A stretch of 44,712 nt of DNA from an uncultured Bacteroidales bacterium (GTDB taxonomy: Bacteria; Bacteroidota; Bacteroidia; Bacteroidales; FEN-979): the NCBI GenBank assembly GCA_903828645.1, contig CAIKNA010000026.1, positions 1 through 44,712 on the forward strand, written 5' to 3'. Made by a program: the position numbers and the translations under genes. Each line of letters begins with the position of its first letter. Position 1 is the first letter of the stretch. The notes under the pieces are model-generated. The model was not told where the DNA came from, ran no database searches, and was given only the letters and a program-made list of their open reading frames with translations. Positions 24,565 to 35,463 of the stretch are shown here, piece by piece.

Positions 24565-24609
24565 GTATAAAAATTCTTTTATACAACGGACTTTGTTTTA
24601 ATAACTTTG
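24565..24609 (+). promoter_or_regulatory. Palindrome plus -7 box upstream of the TPR-HTH gene
   Basis: GTATAAAA (24565-24572) and TTTTATAC (24577-24584) form a perfect 8-bp inverted repeat with an ATTC spacer. The exact -7 box TAACTTTG follows at 24602-24609, placing the palindrome over the -33 region. This geometry fits an operator. The remaining 157 nt to the ATG show only A+T-rich leader sequence. Confidence 0.5.
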
Positions 24610-24765
24610 TTCATTAATATTTTGACCAAAATTTGCTTGATTATTGACTTTCTCTGTAATACGCAGTAAATCTTGTAAATATCGCGACTAATTCATAGTA
24701 TTCCAGTTGATCGGTAATTTTTTAGTACGATTTGTCAATATGAAAAAAATCAAGAATAAGAGTTA

Positions 24766-26490
24766 ATGAACATTCTAAACCAGACACTGCTTATTATTTT
24801 TTTGGGATGGTGTGCTCAACTAACTGCTTTGAACCCAGGTAAACAGGACAGTCTGTTAAAGGAACTGGCCCGCAACAGTGATGTGAAATTTAAAATTGTA
24901 ATCCTTTTACAACTGGCTGAGGAGGTTGAAGACGGAAATCTCAAACAGGCATTGAATTATAACCGGCAGGCTTTGGAATTAGCTGATAATTCTGACGAAT
25001 ACCAATTGAAGGTGAGATGTCTTGAGAATATTTCCTTGCTTTACTATTCACGTTCCGACCTCAGGAATTCCATGGAGACCGCCCAGGAAGCAAAGAGGTT
25101 AGCCGAGAAGCATGATTTGCAAAAAGAGCTTGCTTTGGCATTGGATTACATCGGGATGATCTATTACGACATTGGAGACAAAAAAAGATGCCCTGAATAT
25201 TATTTTGCCAGTTTAAAGATTTCCGAAAAACTGAACAACAAGATGGAGGTTTGCATGTCCCTCTCACGTATCTCCTTGCTATACATTGATCAAAATGATT
25301 TTAAAAGGGCGCTAGCCTATTTAAACCGTGCTTACAAGCTGGCTAAAGAGTTAAATAATAATGCAGGAATATCCAGCATCCTGAACAATTTCGCCACCGT
25401 TTATTCCAAAATGGATGATTATTCTAATTCTTTAAAGTACCTGGAAGAGGCACTCAAAATCAGTAAAGAGTTAAATTTTCCAAATTTTGAAGCAACCAAT
25501 TATCTGAATATCGGGAGGAATTATTTCAAACTTAAAAATTATGGGAAAGCCAAGTATTATAATATGCAGGCATTAAACTTATTTGAACAGCTCGGAGATA
25601 AAAAATCAATTGCAACATGCCAGTTAAACCAGGGTAAAATGAACCTGGAAATGAAACGGCTGACCGAGAGTATAGAAGATGCTGATTCTGCACTGAAGAT
25701 TGGCAGGGAAGGGGGAGACAAGGATATCGTCTACATGGCTTACCGGTTGCTTCACTCGGTTTACCAGGTGAAAAATGATTCCGCAAAGGCTTATAAATAC
25801 TGCTTGCTGGAGAATCAATGGAAGGATAGTCTTGCATTGAATGAAAAGGAAAACAACCTGGCCAGTCTTGAGTTGCAATATCAATTTGAGAAAAAGGAGC
25901 AACAGGATGAGGCCGATCGGAAACGAAATGTGATACTCAATACCTCGATCATCATTGTACTTATACTCATTGTGATAGTCGTTTTACTGATAATGTACCA
26001 GTTACGTTTAAAAACAAAAAAGGTAAATATTGAAAAGGACCTCCTGACAAAGGAATTGGGATTTAAGAAAAAAGAACTTACGTTGCATGTAATGTCGTTG
26101 ATGAAGCGTAATGAGATGTTATCCCAGGTTTATAAAAACATTGTCGTTATTGAAAAGGAAGCTGCTTCAGACGAAATCCGCCATGCATTAAAAAAAGTGC
26201 TGAAAGAGTTGCATCATAGTACAGCAGAAGAAAACATGAAGGAATTTATGCTCCGGTTCAAGGAGGTACATGAAGATTTTTATGATACGTTGCTTAAACG
26301 ATTTCCTGACCTTTCACCAAGTGAACTCAGGCTTTGCGCTTTTCTAAAATTGAATTTGACCACCAAGGAGATATCTGAACTAACCGGCCACCAGATGAAC
26401 TCACTTGAAATGGCGCGTTACCGTTTAAGACAGAAACTAGGAATCTCGAATTCAGAGGTAAACCTTATCACATTTCTCTCCCAAATATAA
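24766..26490 (+). CDS. TPR sensor-regulator with transmembrane helix and LuxR-like HTH
   Basis: A 574-residue protein. Residues 1-22 are a signal peptide or first helix. About seven tetratricopeptide repeats span 25-370 (for example ALAYLNRAYKLAKELNNNAG and SLKYLEEALKISKELNFPNF). One transmembrane helix lies at about 388-410 (STSIIIVLILIVIVVLLIMY-like). A coiled-coil follows, and the C-terminus (about 515-574) is a LuxR/GerE-type helix-turn-helix with LSPSELRLCAFLKLNLTTKE and MARYRLRQKLGI. The layout implies that periplasmic TPRs sense a signal passed through the membrane to a DNA-binding domain. This type is common in Bacteroidota. It may control the giant adhesin downstream and has a palindromic site in its own promoter. 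Confidence 0.9.
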   Translation: MNILNQTLLIIFLGWCAQLTALNPGKQDSLLKELARNSDVKFKIVILLQLAEEVEDGNLKQALNYNRQALELADNSDEYQLKVRCLENISLLYYSRSDLRNSMETAQEAKRLAEKHDLQKELALALDYIGMIYYDIGDKKRCPEYYFASLKISEKLNNKMEVCMSLSRISLLYIDQNDFKRALAYLNRAYKLAKELNNNAGISSILNNFATVYSKMDDYSNSLKYLEEALKISKELNFPNFEATNYLNIGRNYFKLKNYGKAKYYNMQALNLFEQLGDKKSIATCQLNQGKMNLEMKRLTESIEDADSALKIGREGGDKDIVYMAYRLLHSVYQVKNDSAKAYKYCLLENQWKDSLALNEKENNLASLELQYQFEKKEQQDEADRKRNVILNTSIIIVLILIVIVVLLIMYQLRLKTKKVNIEKDLLTKELGFKKKELTLHVMSLMKRNEMLSQVYKNIVVIEKEAASDEIRHALKKVLKELHHSTAEENMKEFMLRFKEVHEDFYDTLLKRFPDLSPSELRLCAFLKLNLTTKEISELTGHQMNSLEMARYRLRQKLGISNSEVNLITFLSQI

Positions 26491-26724
26491 CCATCACGTT
26501 ATCTGTCGTATAGAACAATTGTGAGCCTTGTTAATCTCTTGTGCTGAGGTTTTGTAGGGGTTGATATTTCCTGTTTGTTAGTTTTTGTAGGGGGCAGTTT
26601 TTGTGGAACAGGGTGACTTATATATGATATTTGTCTGCTCTTTGTTTATTTAGTTTTACAGGTTGGATTTCCTGCCGCTATGTTCTCCAAGAGAAAGTAA
26701 AATAATGCAAAGACAATTTGACAC

Positions 26725-26907
26725 ATGAAAAAAACGAAAGTGAAACAACGGGAAGAATCAACAGCAATGGAGGACGAGGTTGTTCCTAATGAATCTGAAA
26801 ACATGGTCGAGGAAGACGAGGTTGACTATATGATCCGTATGACTCAACTGCAAAACGACATTCTGCTCAGGATTAAAGAGAATCTGGAACAGGATGATAA
26901 CGAATAA
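26725..26907 (+). CDS. Small acidic protein
   Basis: A 60-residue protein, basic at the start (MKKTKVKQRE) and strongly acidic afterwards (NMVEEDEVDYMIRM), predicted helical throughout, with no signal peptide or cysteines. It lies 235 nt behind the TPR-HTH gene and 95 nt ahead of the giant adhesin gene in the same direction. A chaperone or regulator role for the adhesin is conceivable but unsupported. Being short, it might also not be translated; acidic composition and codon pattern favour a real gene. Confidence 0.5.
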   Translation: MKKTKVKQREESTAMEDEVVPNESENMVEEDEVDYMIRMTQLQNDILLRIKENLEQDDNE

Positions 26908-27001
26908 CATAAGTAATATAAATCCACGCTTGGGAACAAGTATCGACATATGATCCTTCTTATTACATTATGAATTTAATCTTACCTTAAAATCAATGAC
27001 C

Positions 27002-30000
27002 ATGAAAAGAATATTTACACTTTTTACCGTGATGCTGATAGGCATTGTGAGTTTCGCCCAGTTGTCGGGGACCAAAAACATTCCTGGCGATTATGCTACG
27101 CTTGCTGCAGCAATTACAGATCTGAACACACAAGGTGTGGCTTATGGCGGAGTTGTCATCAACCTGATTGCAGGTAATCCGCAAACAGCACCGCTCGGTG
27201 GTTATGTGATCGGAGGCACAGGGTCACTTGTGCTCACCACTTCCAGAGACCTGGCACAGATAGTTATCCAGGGCAATGGCAATGCCATTACTGCCTTTTC
27301 TCCCCAGACTATTGGTTCGATCAGTGATGCGATATTTAAGATCATCGGAGGTGATTATATAACAATACAGGGTTTTGTAATGCAGGAAAATCCTGCAAAT
27401 ACGACAATGACAACGGCCGCTGCAAACAACATGACTGAGTTTGGTGTAGCGATATTTTATGCTACGCAAACCGACGGGGCAAAATTCAATACGATTCAAA
27501 ACAATACGATAACGCTTAACCGTCTTTATCCGAATTCCTTTGGAATTTATTCCAGTGTTCGTCACTCCCCTACTGTCATGACAACTGCAGCTGATATCAC
27601 GGATGTGTCAGGTTCCAATGAAAGTCTTCATATTTATGGAAACACGATCTCCAATGTCAATGATGGCATTGTCGTCATCGGATCGGCAACAGGAACAAGA
27701 ATGAATACCGGTATAGATATTGGCGGGACAAGTTTATCGACGGGTAATACAATCAGCAATTATGGAAAAGCTGCACCACTCTCCGCATATGTCTCTCTGG
27801 CTACAAATGTCATAGGAATTTTCATGTACAGCAACCTGAGTTCAAATGTTTCCTGGAACAGTATCAGCAGTCCCGGATTGAACACAGCAACCAACATGTA
27901 CGGAATTCAGTGGCAAGCTTCGGGAACCAGTCCATTGCAGTCTTCTACATTGAACACTGTGAGCCACAACTCCATTTCCGTTAAAAGCGGTTTTGCTGCA
28001 TCATCCCTTTATGGAATCAGGTATGACTCGTATTTAGGACTACATAGTTTTGACATTAGTTATAATGATTTCCATGATTTTGGCTTTGTTGGTGTAACCG
28101 GCAGTGCCGCAGTTTATTGCCTGTATTCAGGGGCAGGAGCAAATTTGTCCACTTACACGAACAATACTTTCACCAACCTGGTTGTCAATACATCTACAGA
28201 TGTATATCTTATTAGGGAGAGTAGTTTTGTGTCCCAAACACTGTCAACAAAGACAGTCAGCAATAATTCGATTGTCACCGGCTTTTCCAAATCAGTGGGA
28301 GGTGGTACGGTATATGGTTATTGGGGCGGCAATGATAATTCCGGTGTTGGTTCGGTCGCAATCGCAAATAATAATTTCTCAAATATAACCCTTACCGGGG
28401 CTACTGCATTTACCGGCATCACCGGTACGACCCAGGCACCAGTTAAATCGATTCATGACAACACGGTCAGCAATGTAACCGGGGGAACCTCCGCCATTAT
28501 TGGCCTTACCAGTGATAATGGGTTAACAGACATTTATTCCAATAATTTCGCCAACATCACCGGCGGCGGAGCCATCACAGTGATGAGTTGCGGGGGGACC
28601 AGTTCCACACTGCAAAATGTATACTCAAACACCATCCACGGAATTTCATCAACCGGGGCATCTGCCATTTACGGCATCAGGTCGCTTGCATCCGGCACAG
28701 CTGCGGAATCTAAAATATACAAGAACAACATCTATGATATCTCCGGCAGCAATGCCAGCAGCATCCTTTATGGTATCTATGTGTCGGCAGGCACAACGAT
28801 CAGCACATATAACAACATGATCAGTGACCTGCGCACACCTGCAGCAAACGCGGCTATTCCACTGGCAGGTATTTATGTTTCAGGTGGTACAACGAATAGT
28901 GTATTTTTCAATACAGTTTATTTGAATGGCACCAGTACCGGAGCCCTGTTCGGAAGTGCAGCACTTTATGCCTCCACGTCAACAACACTGGATATGCGTA
29001 ACAATATCCTTGTAAACAACTCTTCTCCATCCGGAGCAGGAGTTACTGCCTCTTTCCGGAGGAGCAATTCAACGTTGACAACCTATTCTGCCAACTCCGA
29101 TGCCAACGACTATTATGCCGGGCCAACAGAAGATGCAACGCACATTGTTTACTATGATGGTTCTGCAGGCTATTCGATTTTGAATTTTAAGGCATTGGTC
29201 TCTCCAAGGGATCCTGTTTCATTCCGTGAACTTCCGCCATTTGTCAATGTGGCAGTTACACCAGATGACCTTCATTTACAAACTACGTTACCTACCCAGT
29301 GTGAAGGAGGAGGCCTGCAGGTCAATACCCCTTTTGTAATTACAGATGATTTTGACGGGAACACACGGTCAGCAACCCCTGATGTTGGTGCTGACGAGTT
29401 TGCCGGTGTTGCAGGTGGAATAGTGAATCCGGGTGCATTTACAGCTACTGCGTTCAGTTCGCAAAAAATTAACTTAAGTTTTGTTCCGAATCCATCCGGC
29501 AACTCAGTCGTGATTGTCTTTAACCTGACCGGAACCTTCACCACACCTTCCGGTGCACCACCCGCACCGGGAGGTTCATTGGCCGGAGGTACGGTCTTAT
29601 ACAATGGATTCACGTCACCCTATGGTCACACCGGACTGACACCCGGAACCATTTATTATTATAAAGCGTTTTCATATTCAGGCGGAGGCTATTCGGGCGG
29701 AACTACTGCCAATGCCACTCCCTTTGTGGCACCACCTTCCGCACTTACTGCAACTGCCATGAGTTCAATCCAAATCAACCTGGCATACTCCCTCAATGCG
29801 CTATCAAATAACGTGATCATTGCGAGCAACAGCAGTTCTGTTTTTGGCACTCCCGTTAACGGGACCGGTTATTCTTCGGGGAACAACCTGCCCGGAGGCG
29901 GAACAGTGGTTTATGTCGGGCCTCTGGCTGCCTTCAATCATACAAGCTTGTCACCTGTGACCACTTACTATTATGCTGTTTGGTCGTTGGATGCATTTAA

Positions 30001-33000
30001 CTATTATTCCTCGACGCATGCAACAGCCAACGCTACTACTTTTTGCACTCCAATTACTAGTTTGCCCTGGTTTGAAGGGTTCGAAAACATGGCAGCGACC
30101 GGCACAGATATATTACCATCATGCTGGTCTCATACGAATATTGATGGTTCAAATTACTCCTGCAGTGAAACGTGTAACAACAATTACGCGCATTCAGGAT
30201 CCAAATTTATCGGCGGAGGATGGAATATCAATGTATGGGATTTTACACCAGGAATGCAATTAACCGGAGGCGTATCTTATGATTTTTCCTATTGGTACAA
30301 ATGTACGAATACCACCCCTGGTTACACTGTTTCCCTGGCATATGGCACATTACCCAATGCCGGATCCATGACACAGGTATTATACAACGAACCGGGAATT
30401 AATTTAGACAGCTGGACTCCAAAAACCTTAACTTTCACACCTGCAACATCCGGTATATATTTCTTTGGTCTTCATATGGTTGGTCCCGGTTTAGTTTTGG
30501 GTATTGCTTTTGATGATTTCAGTTTGCAGGAATCATCCACGTGTATCAGTCCTGTTAACCTTGTCGCATCAGGTATAACAACTTTGTCAGCCACTCTGGG
30601 TTGGATAAGTGGTTCCAATGCCTGGGAATACCAGGTTGTTCCCTGTGGATCCAATCCGGGATATACAGGGATAGCGACATCCACGAACCCAGTCACGGTT
30701 TCCGGGTTAAATCCCGGCACTAATTATGATTTTTATATCCGTAGCAATTGTTCAGGAACCTTTGGTACATGGTCAGGCCCGATAACTTTTAGAACCTTGT
30801 GCTCGATTTACCCCGCTCCATTCAATGAGCCGTTTACTTCGCCGGCAATTCCTTCCTGCTGGACCATCTCAGGACCACAAAATTGGGAATTCCAGCATGT
30901 TAATCCGTCTCCATGGTACGGTGCAGCCTTCGTGATCGATCACACAACAGGTCTTACCGGGAATTACGCCTGGGTTGACGGTTCCTCGGGTTCACCCGGT
31001 CTGACAGGTATTACATTGCTTTCACCGGCCATTGATGTTTCCACACTGACCCATCCACGTGTAAAATTCTTTATATTTAACAATAATATCAGCTCCACCC
31101 TTCCTGCAGACGAACAACAACTGAAAGTTGATCTATGGGATGGTGCAACCTGGCATCCCGGTGTATTTACCTGGGCTTTCGGCCAAAATGCAGAAGGCTG
31201 GCAGGAAAAAACCATAAGCCTGAGCCCTTACACCATTATAGGCCCCATCCAGATCAGATTTGTCGTTAACAAGGGTTCCGGAAATCCGGGTTATGATGAT
31301 CTGATTATTGATGATGTTATGGTTGAACAGACTCCGGATTGTCTTTATCCATCCAACCTAACGGTGACTCCCGGCAACGTTTTTGCAAATCTGGATTGGA
31401 CTGCTGGAGGCCCGGAAACAGCATGGGACATTGAATGGGGTCCGACGGGGTTCATACAGGGAACCGGGACGCTCATCAATGCGGTTGACTATCATCCATT
31501 TACCCTGACCGGATTGGCCCCAACTACGGCATATTCCTATTATGTCAGAGCAAATTGTGGAACAAGCCAGAGTATCTGGACCGGTCCTAAGAATTTTGTC
31601 ACCCTGGTATCCTGTCCTGCCCCGGAAGGACTGAGTGCCGCCAATTTGCAAGCCTATTCGGCCGAGTTGAACTGGATAGAAACAGGGACAGCAACAACCT
31701 GGCATATCGAGTGGGGTCCCGATGGATTTACCCAAGGCACTGGAACCGTGATCGGAGGCATTACCTCAAAGCCATATATATTAACAGGATTGGTATCGGG
31801 TACAAACTATGCATTTTACGTTCGATCGTCATGTGGTTCCGGATCAGCCAGTGATTGGACCGGCCCTTTTGCCTTCACAACCGCTTGTGTGAATATAAGT
31901 TCTTTTCCATGGACTGAAGGTTTCGAAAACCTGTCCACAGTTGGAGCAAAAATTCTTCCGCCATGCATGACTTACCAGAATCTTGTTGGAGCTTCGGGCC
32001 CTACAACGTCAAACTTCAATACAGCCTGGTACGGCCCGCACAACGGAAGTAAATTCATTTATACTTCACCCAATAACGCTACCTGGATCTTCACTCCGGC
32101 AATGAGTCTGAACAAGGGAGTTTCCTATGATTTCTCATTCTGGATGATGAACAAAGCGGTTACCACACCGGTGAATTTCATGATGGATGTGGCTTATGGG
32201 GTATCAAATACCAATGCCGCCATGACCAATGTACTTGCGACCAATGTCGTTTGCGGCAACAGTAATTATATTCAATACAAGTACACCTTCACCCCTGCAG
32301 AAACAGGTGTCTATTACCTCGGAATCAGAACCACTTCCGCTGTAAGTATTTCTGAGGCTATCAGTCTGGACGACTTCAGATTTGAACCCACGCCGGCCTG
32401 CCCTTTGCCATCCGGACTTACAGTAAACGCAATTACCTATTCAAATGCATTGATAGGATGGTCGGATGCAGCGACCGTACAGTTTGACTATGGTAATGCA
32501 GGTCACCAGCCCGGTACGGGAATCCTGACACCACCGGTTTCAAGCAATCCATATACGCTTGCTGGTTTGACTCCTGCAACAACATATGATATCTATGTCA
32601 GAAAGGATTGTGGTTCCGGTTCCTATAGCCCATGGTTTGGTCCGGTAACTTTCAAAACGCTGTGTTCCCCAACTTCTGCCCCGTTTGCTGAAGGTTTCGA
32701 AAACATCTCTTTCCCTCCTGACTGCTGGTCAAATATTGCTGTTACCGGATCTTCAACATGGACCTTGAATACTGCTGCAGGCGGGTATGGTTCGGGTTAC
32801 AGATCGGCCATGGCTGGTTTCTATGGGCTATCTGCAGGACGTGTCTTTGATTTGATGACCCTGCCTTTTGACATCAGCGGACTGACCTCCCCGACCCTGA
32901 GGTTTGATTATGCCTATGCCACAATGTCGGGGGAAATCGATGAAATGGATGTTTATTATTCCAATGATTACGGTATCACCTACTCCTTGCTGCTGGCCAT

Positions 33001-35158
33001 GCCTGGTGGAATCTCAGGAAAACTGAACACAGGCGGAATGATGGTTTCGGCATTTACCCCGGATGCTTCACAATGGGGCACACAAAGCCTTGCCCTGCCT
33101 GTCGGAACAAACATGATCAAATTCAGGGCGACCAGCGCATATGGCAATAATCTTTATCTTGACAATGTTATGGTTTATACTCCGGTTGCGCATGATGTGG
33201 CAGCCACTTATATTGGCATTAATGACGTGGTGCCTCTCGGTTCAGTAATAACGCCCACCGCGGTTGTCAGAAATGTTGGAACAAATTCTGAAAATTTCAC
33301 TGTAACTCTGACCGTAGGTTCTTATTTCTCAACCCGGACAATAACTGCTATGTTACCCAATTCTGCTGCCACGATCAATTTTGATCCATGGACTCCTGCA
33401 ACAGGTAATTATACTGCCACACTGACCACCAACCTGGCTGGTGACCTGAATGTCGCTAACAATTTGATCAGCAAGCAAGTAAAAGCAATGAATCTGAACA
33501 AGCTGGTATATGGTTATGTGGCGGCCCAAAATGGAAGCTCCGATCCGGTGGGTCCTGCAAGTTTCAACCTATCCACTCCCGGAACTCTGAATTCAATTGC
33601 CAATCAAAGCCCGATGCCCAACATTAGCGGAGGTACATGGGCCAACGGTAATTGGTATGCAACCGTTTACGATTTTCCGCAGGCATTGATTACCTTTAAT
33701 ACAACAACTGGATCACGAACTTCAGTTGGCATTATGCCAGTCACTTTCAATGGGTTGTCCTACAATCCTGCCAACAACATTATGTACGGTGTAGCCTGGG
33801 ATGGAAGTCATTCTGGTCTGTACTCCATCAATATGGTCAACGGATATCCTACCTACATTGGCGCATGTGGATCTCATGTACTAATAAACCTTGCAATAGA
33901 TAATTCCGGGCAGGCATATTCAGTTGATATTAACTCTGATGTTCTTGGTACTGTCAATCTTTCAACAGGTATCTTTACTCCGGTTGGTCCAATCGGATTT
34001 GATGCCAATTTTGCACAGGATATGGAATTCGACAGAGAAACCGGCAATCTTTTCATGGCAGCCACCTCCACATCATTTAGTTGGCTGGCCCTCGTGAACA
34101 AAGAAACAGGTGCCACGATGAAGATCGGTAATTTTGAGGGAAACGCCGAAATCACCGGTTTTGCGATTCCATACATCCCTGCTCTTCCACTTGCTGTGAA
34201 CGGAACTGTAACCAATGTTACCGGTTGCTATGGAAATAGCAACGGGGCGATCGGCATCTCTGTGAGTGGCGGATATACGCCCTTAAGCTATTTATGGAGC
34301 AATGCCGCGACCACTGCCTCCCTTTCCGGGGTTCCGGCAGGGACATATTCATTAACCGTGACAGATGCAGCCTTTAATACCATTACCGGTTCCTGGACGG
34401 TCAACCAGCCACCCGCAGTCTCATTGTCTGCCCAGGTCACAAATGCGACATGTACGGGGAGTGACGACGGCATGATAACCCTTACTGTTTCAGGTGGGAC
34501 ACCCCCATTTAGTTACTTATGGAGTAATGCAGCGACTACCCAGAATCTTTCAGGTCTTGCCCCAGACGCTTATGTTGTAACCATCACCGATGGAAATGGT
34601 TGCCTGAAAACAGGCTCATGGACTGTTGATGTAACCGACCCTGTATGTAATAACATCTCTGTTACAGGATCCGTAAACAATTCGGTCTGTTTTAATGCCC
34701 ATGTAACTATCACTGTGGCAAACTTCACAGTAGAGGCACCCAGTGGCCATGTTGAACTCATTGCAGGTCAGAGTATCCTGATTGAACCCGGTACTATCGT
34801 TCAAAGCGGCGGTTATCTGTGGGGACATATTTCGACAACTTTCTGTACGAATACAACCGCACCGGTGGTTGCGGCAGGCAAGGGTGAGGAACCGATGCTG
34901 AATCTGTCACTTGCCAGGTTCAACCTTTACCCCAACCCGACCAGCAGCAATTTCACCCTGATTCAAAAAGGAGAGAAATCTTTCGGGAATGTCAGGATCG
35001 AAATTTACAACATGAACGGCCGCAGGGTTTTGACAGGGATGATGACCGGGGAGCAAAAACATGAATTCTCATTCACAGAGATTCCCGCCGGGCTCTATTT
35101 TGTCAAGATCATTGCAGATGATTCTATTGAAACAATTAAACTGATAAAAACGAGATAG
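27002..35158 (+). CDS. Giant T9SS cell-surface adhesin (about 2,718 residues)
   Basis: A modular secreted protein. Order: signal peptide 1-20; parallel beta-helix region to about 800 (repeated NNTI, YSN and IYGI turns); two fibronectin-type domains about 810-1015; four 'choice-of-anchor J'-type domains at about 1017-1180, 1268-1447, 1631-1800 and 1889-2062 (each with F-x-EGFEN or a close variant, then CW or CM); single or paired Fn3 domains between them; a CARDB-like domain about 2063-2160; a propeller-like region 2166-2398; two SprB-type repeats (each YLWSNAATT) about 2399-2550; a small VQSGG module about 2551-2625; and a type A sorting domain about 2635 onward. I prefer ATG 27002 to 26996 because it leads straight into the signal peptide. 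The protein is probably an adhesin or motility-type surface filament. Confidence 0.93.
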   Translation: MKRIFTLFTVMLIGIVSFAQLSGTKNIPGDYATLAAAITDLNTQGVAYGGVVINLIAGNPQTAPLGGYVIGGTGSLVLTTSRDLAQIVIQGNGNAITAFSPQTIGSISDAIFKIIGGDYITIQGFVMQENPANTTMTTAAANNMTEFGVAIFYATQTDGAKFNTIQNNTITLNRLYPNSFGIYSSVRHSPTVMTTAADITDVSGSNESLHIYGNTISNVNDGIVVIGSATGTRMNTGIDIGGTSLSTGNTISNYGKAAPLSAYVSLATNVIGIFMYSNLSSNVSWNSISSPGLNTATNMYGIQWQASGTSPLQSSTLNTVSHNSISVKSGFAASSLYGIRYDSYLGLHSFDISYNDFHDFGFVGVTGSAAVYCLYSGAGANLSTYTNNTFTNLVVNTSTDVYLIRESSFVSQTLSTKTVSNNSIVTGFSKSVGGGTVYGYWGGNDNSGVGSVAIANNNFSNITLTGATAFTGITGTTQAPVKSIHDNTVSNVTGGTSAIIGLTSDNGLTDIYSNNFANITGGGAITVMSCGGTSSTLQNVYSNTIHGISSTGASAIYGIRSLASGTAAESKIYKNNIYDISGSNASSILYGIYVSAGTTISTYNNMISDLRTPAANAAIPLAGIYVSGGTTNSVFFNTVYLNGTSTGALFGSAALYASTSTTLDMRNNILVNNSSPSGAGVTASFRRSNSTLTTYSANSDANDYYAGPTEDATHIVYYDGSAGYSILNFKALVSPRDPVSFRELPPFVNVAVTPDDLHLQTTLPTQCEGGGLQVNTPFVITDDFDGNTRSATPDVGADEFAGVAGGIVNPGAFTATAFSSQKINLSFVPNPSGNSVVIVFNLTGTFTTPSGAPPAPGGSLAGGTVLYNGFTSPYGHTGLTPGTIYYYKAFSYSGGGYSGGTTANATPFVAPPSALTATAMSSIQINLAYSLNALSNNVIIASNSSSVFGTPVNGTGYSSGNNLPGGGTVVYVGPLAAFNHTSLSPVTTYYYAVWSLDAFNYYSSTHATANATTFCTPITSLPWFEGFENMAATGTDILPSCWSHTNIDGSNYSCSETCNNNYAHSGSKFIGGGWNINVWDFTPGMQLTGGVSYDFSYWYKCTNTTPGYTVSLAYGTLPNAGSMTQVLYNEPGINLDSWTPKTLTFTPATSGIYFFGLHMVGPGLVLGIAFDDFSLQESSTCISPVNLVASGITTLSATLGWISGSNAWEYQVVPCGSNPGYTGIATSTNPVTVSGLNPGTNYDFYIRSNCSGTFGTWSGPITFRTLCSIYPAPFNEPFTSPAIPSCWTISGPQNWEFQHVNPSPWYGAAFVIDHTTGLTGNYAWVDGSSGSPGLTGITLLSPAIDVSTLTHPRVKFFIFNNNISSTLPADEQQLKVDLWDGATWHPGVFTWAFGQNAEGWQEKTISLSPYTIIGPIQIRFVVNKGSGNPGYDDLIIDDVMVEQTPDCLYPSNLTVTPGNVFANLDWTAGGPETAWDIEWGPTGFIQGTGTLINAVDYHPFTLTGLAPTTAYSYYVRANCGTSQSIWTGPKNFVTLVSCPAPEGLSAANLQAYSAELNWIETGTATTWHIEWGPDGFTQGTGTVIGGITSKPYILTGLVSGTNYAFYVRSSCGSGSASDWTGPFAFTTACVNISSFPWTEGFENLSTVGAKILPPCMTYQNLVGASGPTTSNFNTAWYGPHNGSKFIYTSPNNATWIFTPAMSLNKGVSYDFSFWMMNKAVTTPVNFMMDVAYGVSNTNAAMTNVLATNVVCGNSNYIQYKYTFTPAETGVYYLGIRTTSAVSISEAISLDDFRFEPTPACPLPSGLTVNAITYSNALIGWSDAATVQFDYGNAGHQPGTGILTPPVSSNPYTLAGLTPATTYDIYVRKDCGSGSYSPWFGPVTFKTLCSPTSAPFAEGFENISFPPDCWSNIAVTGSSTWTLNTAAGGYGSGYRSAMAGFYGLSAGRVFDLMTLPFDISGLTSPTLRFDYAYATMSGEIDEMDVYYSNDYGITYSLLLAMPGGISGKLNTGGMMVSAFTPDASQWGTQSLALPVGTNMIKFRATSAYGNNLYLDNVMVYTPVAHDVAATYIGINDVVPLGSVITPTAVVRNVGTNSENFTVTLTVGSYFSTRTITAMLPNSAATINFDPWTPATGNYTATLTTNLAGDLNVANNLISKQVKAMNLNKLVYGYVAAQNGSSDPVGPASFNLSTPGTLNSIANQSPMPNISGGTWANGNWYATVYDFPQALITFNTTTGSRTSVGIMPVTFNGLSYNPANNIMYGVAWDGSHSGLYSINMVNGYPTYIGACGSHVLINLAIDNSGQAYSVDINSDVLGTVNLSTGIFTPVGPIGFDANFAQDMEFDRETGNLFMAATSTSFSWLALVNKETGATMKIGNFEGNAEITGFAIPYIPALPLAVNGTVTNVTGCYGNSNGAIGISVSGGYTPLSYLWSNAATTASLSGVPAGTYSLTVTDAAFNTITGSWTVNQPPAVSLSAQVTNATCTGSDDGMITLTVSGGTPPFSYLWSNAATTQNLSGLAPDAYVVTITDGNGCLKTGSWTVDVTDPVCNNISVTGSVNNSVCFNAHVTITVANFTVEAPSGHVELIAGQSILIEPGTIVQSGGYLWGHISTTFCTNTTAPVVAAGKGEEPMLNLSLARFNLYPNPTSSNFTLIQKGEKSFGNVRIEIYNMNGRRVLTGMMTGEQKHEFSFTEIPAGLYFVKIIADDSIETIKLIKTR

Positions 35159-35222
35159 ACATCCTTCAGCTGAATATTTCCAATGATGCTCTTTCAAAGG
35201 CCATCATTTTATTACTAAGTGC

Positions 35223-35253
35223 AAAGCCGGAACCTTTTATGGTCTCCGGCTTT
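35223..35253 (+). terminator. Terminator of the giant adhesin gene
   Basis: AAAGCCGG (35223-35230) pairs with CCGGCTTT (35246-35253), and inner bases ACC/GGT can extend the stem. A short T-rich tract (TCTCTTTA) follows. It lies 65 nt past the stop codon. Confidence 0.7.
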
Positions 35254-35463
35254 CTCTTTAAAGAGGTGACAAATTCCTGTTTTTCTCCTCCTTGATAAAA
35301 TCGTCCTGCGTTTTAGTTGTCATCATCCTGAATGGACAAGGAGGTAATGATGTTCGACGCAATGATAAATTGTTTTCCGGGCTCCATCCGTCAGAACCCT
35401 CAAGATTGTGATAACAGATGATCCAGGGGTTTGAAATATGAATCGTTTAACCTGGATAATGCA

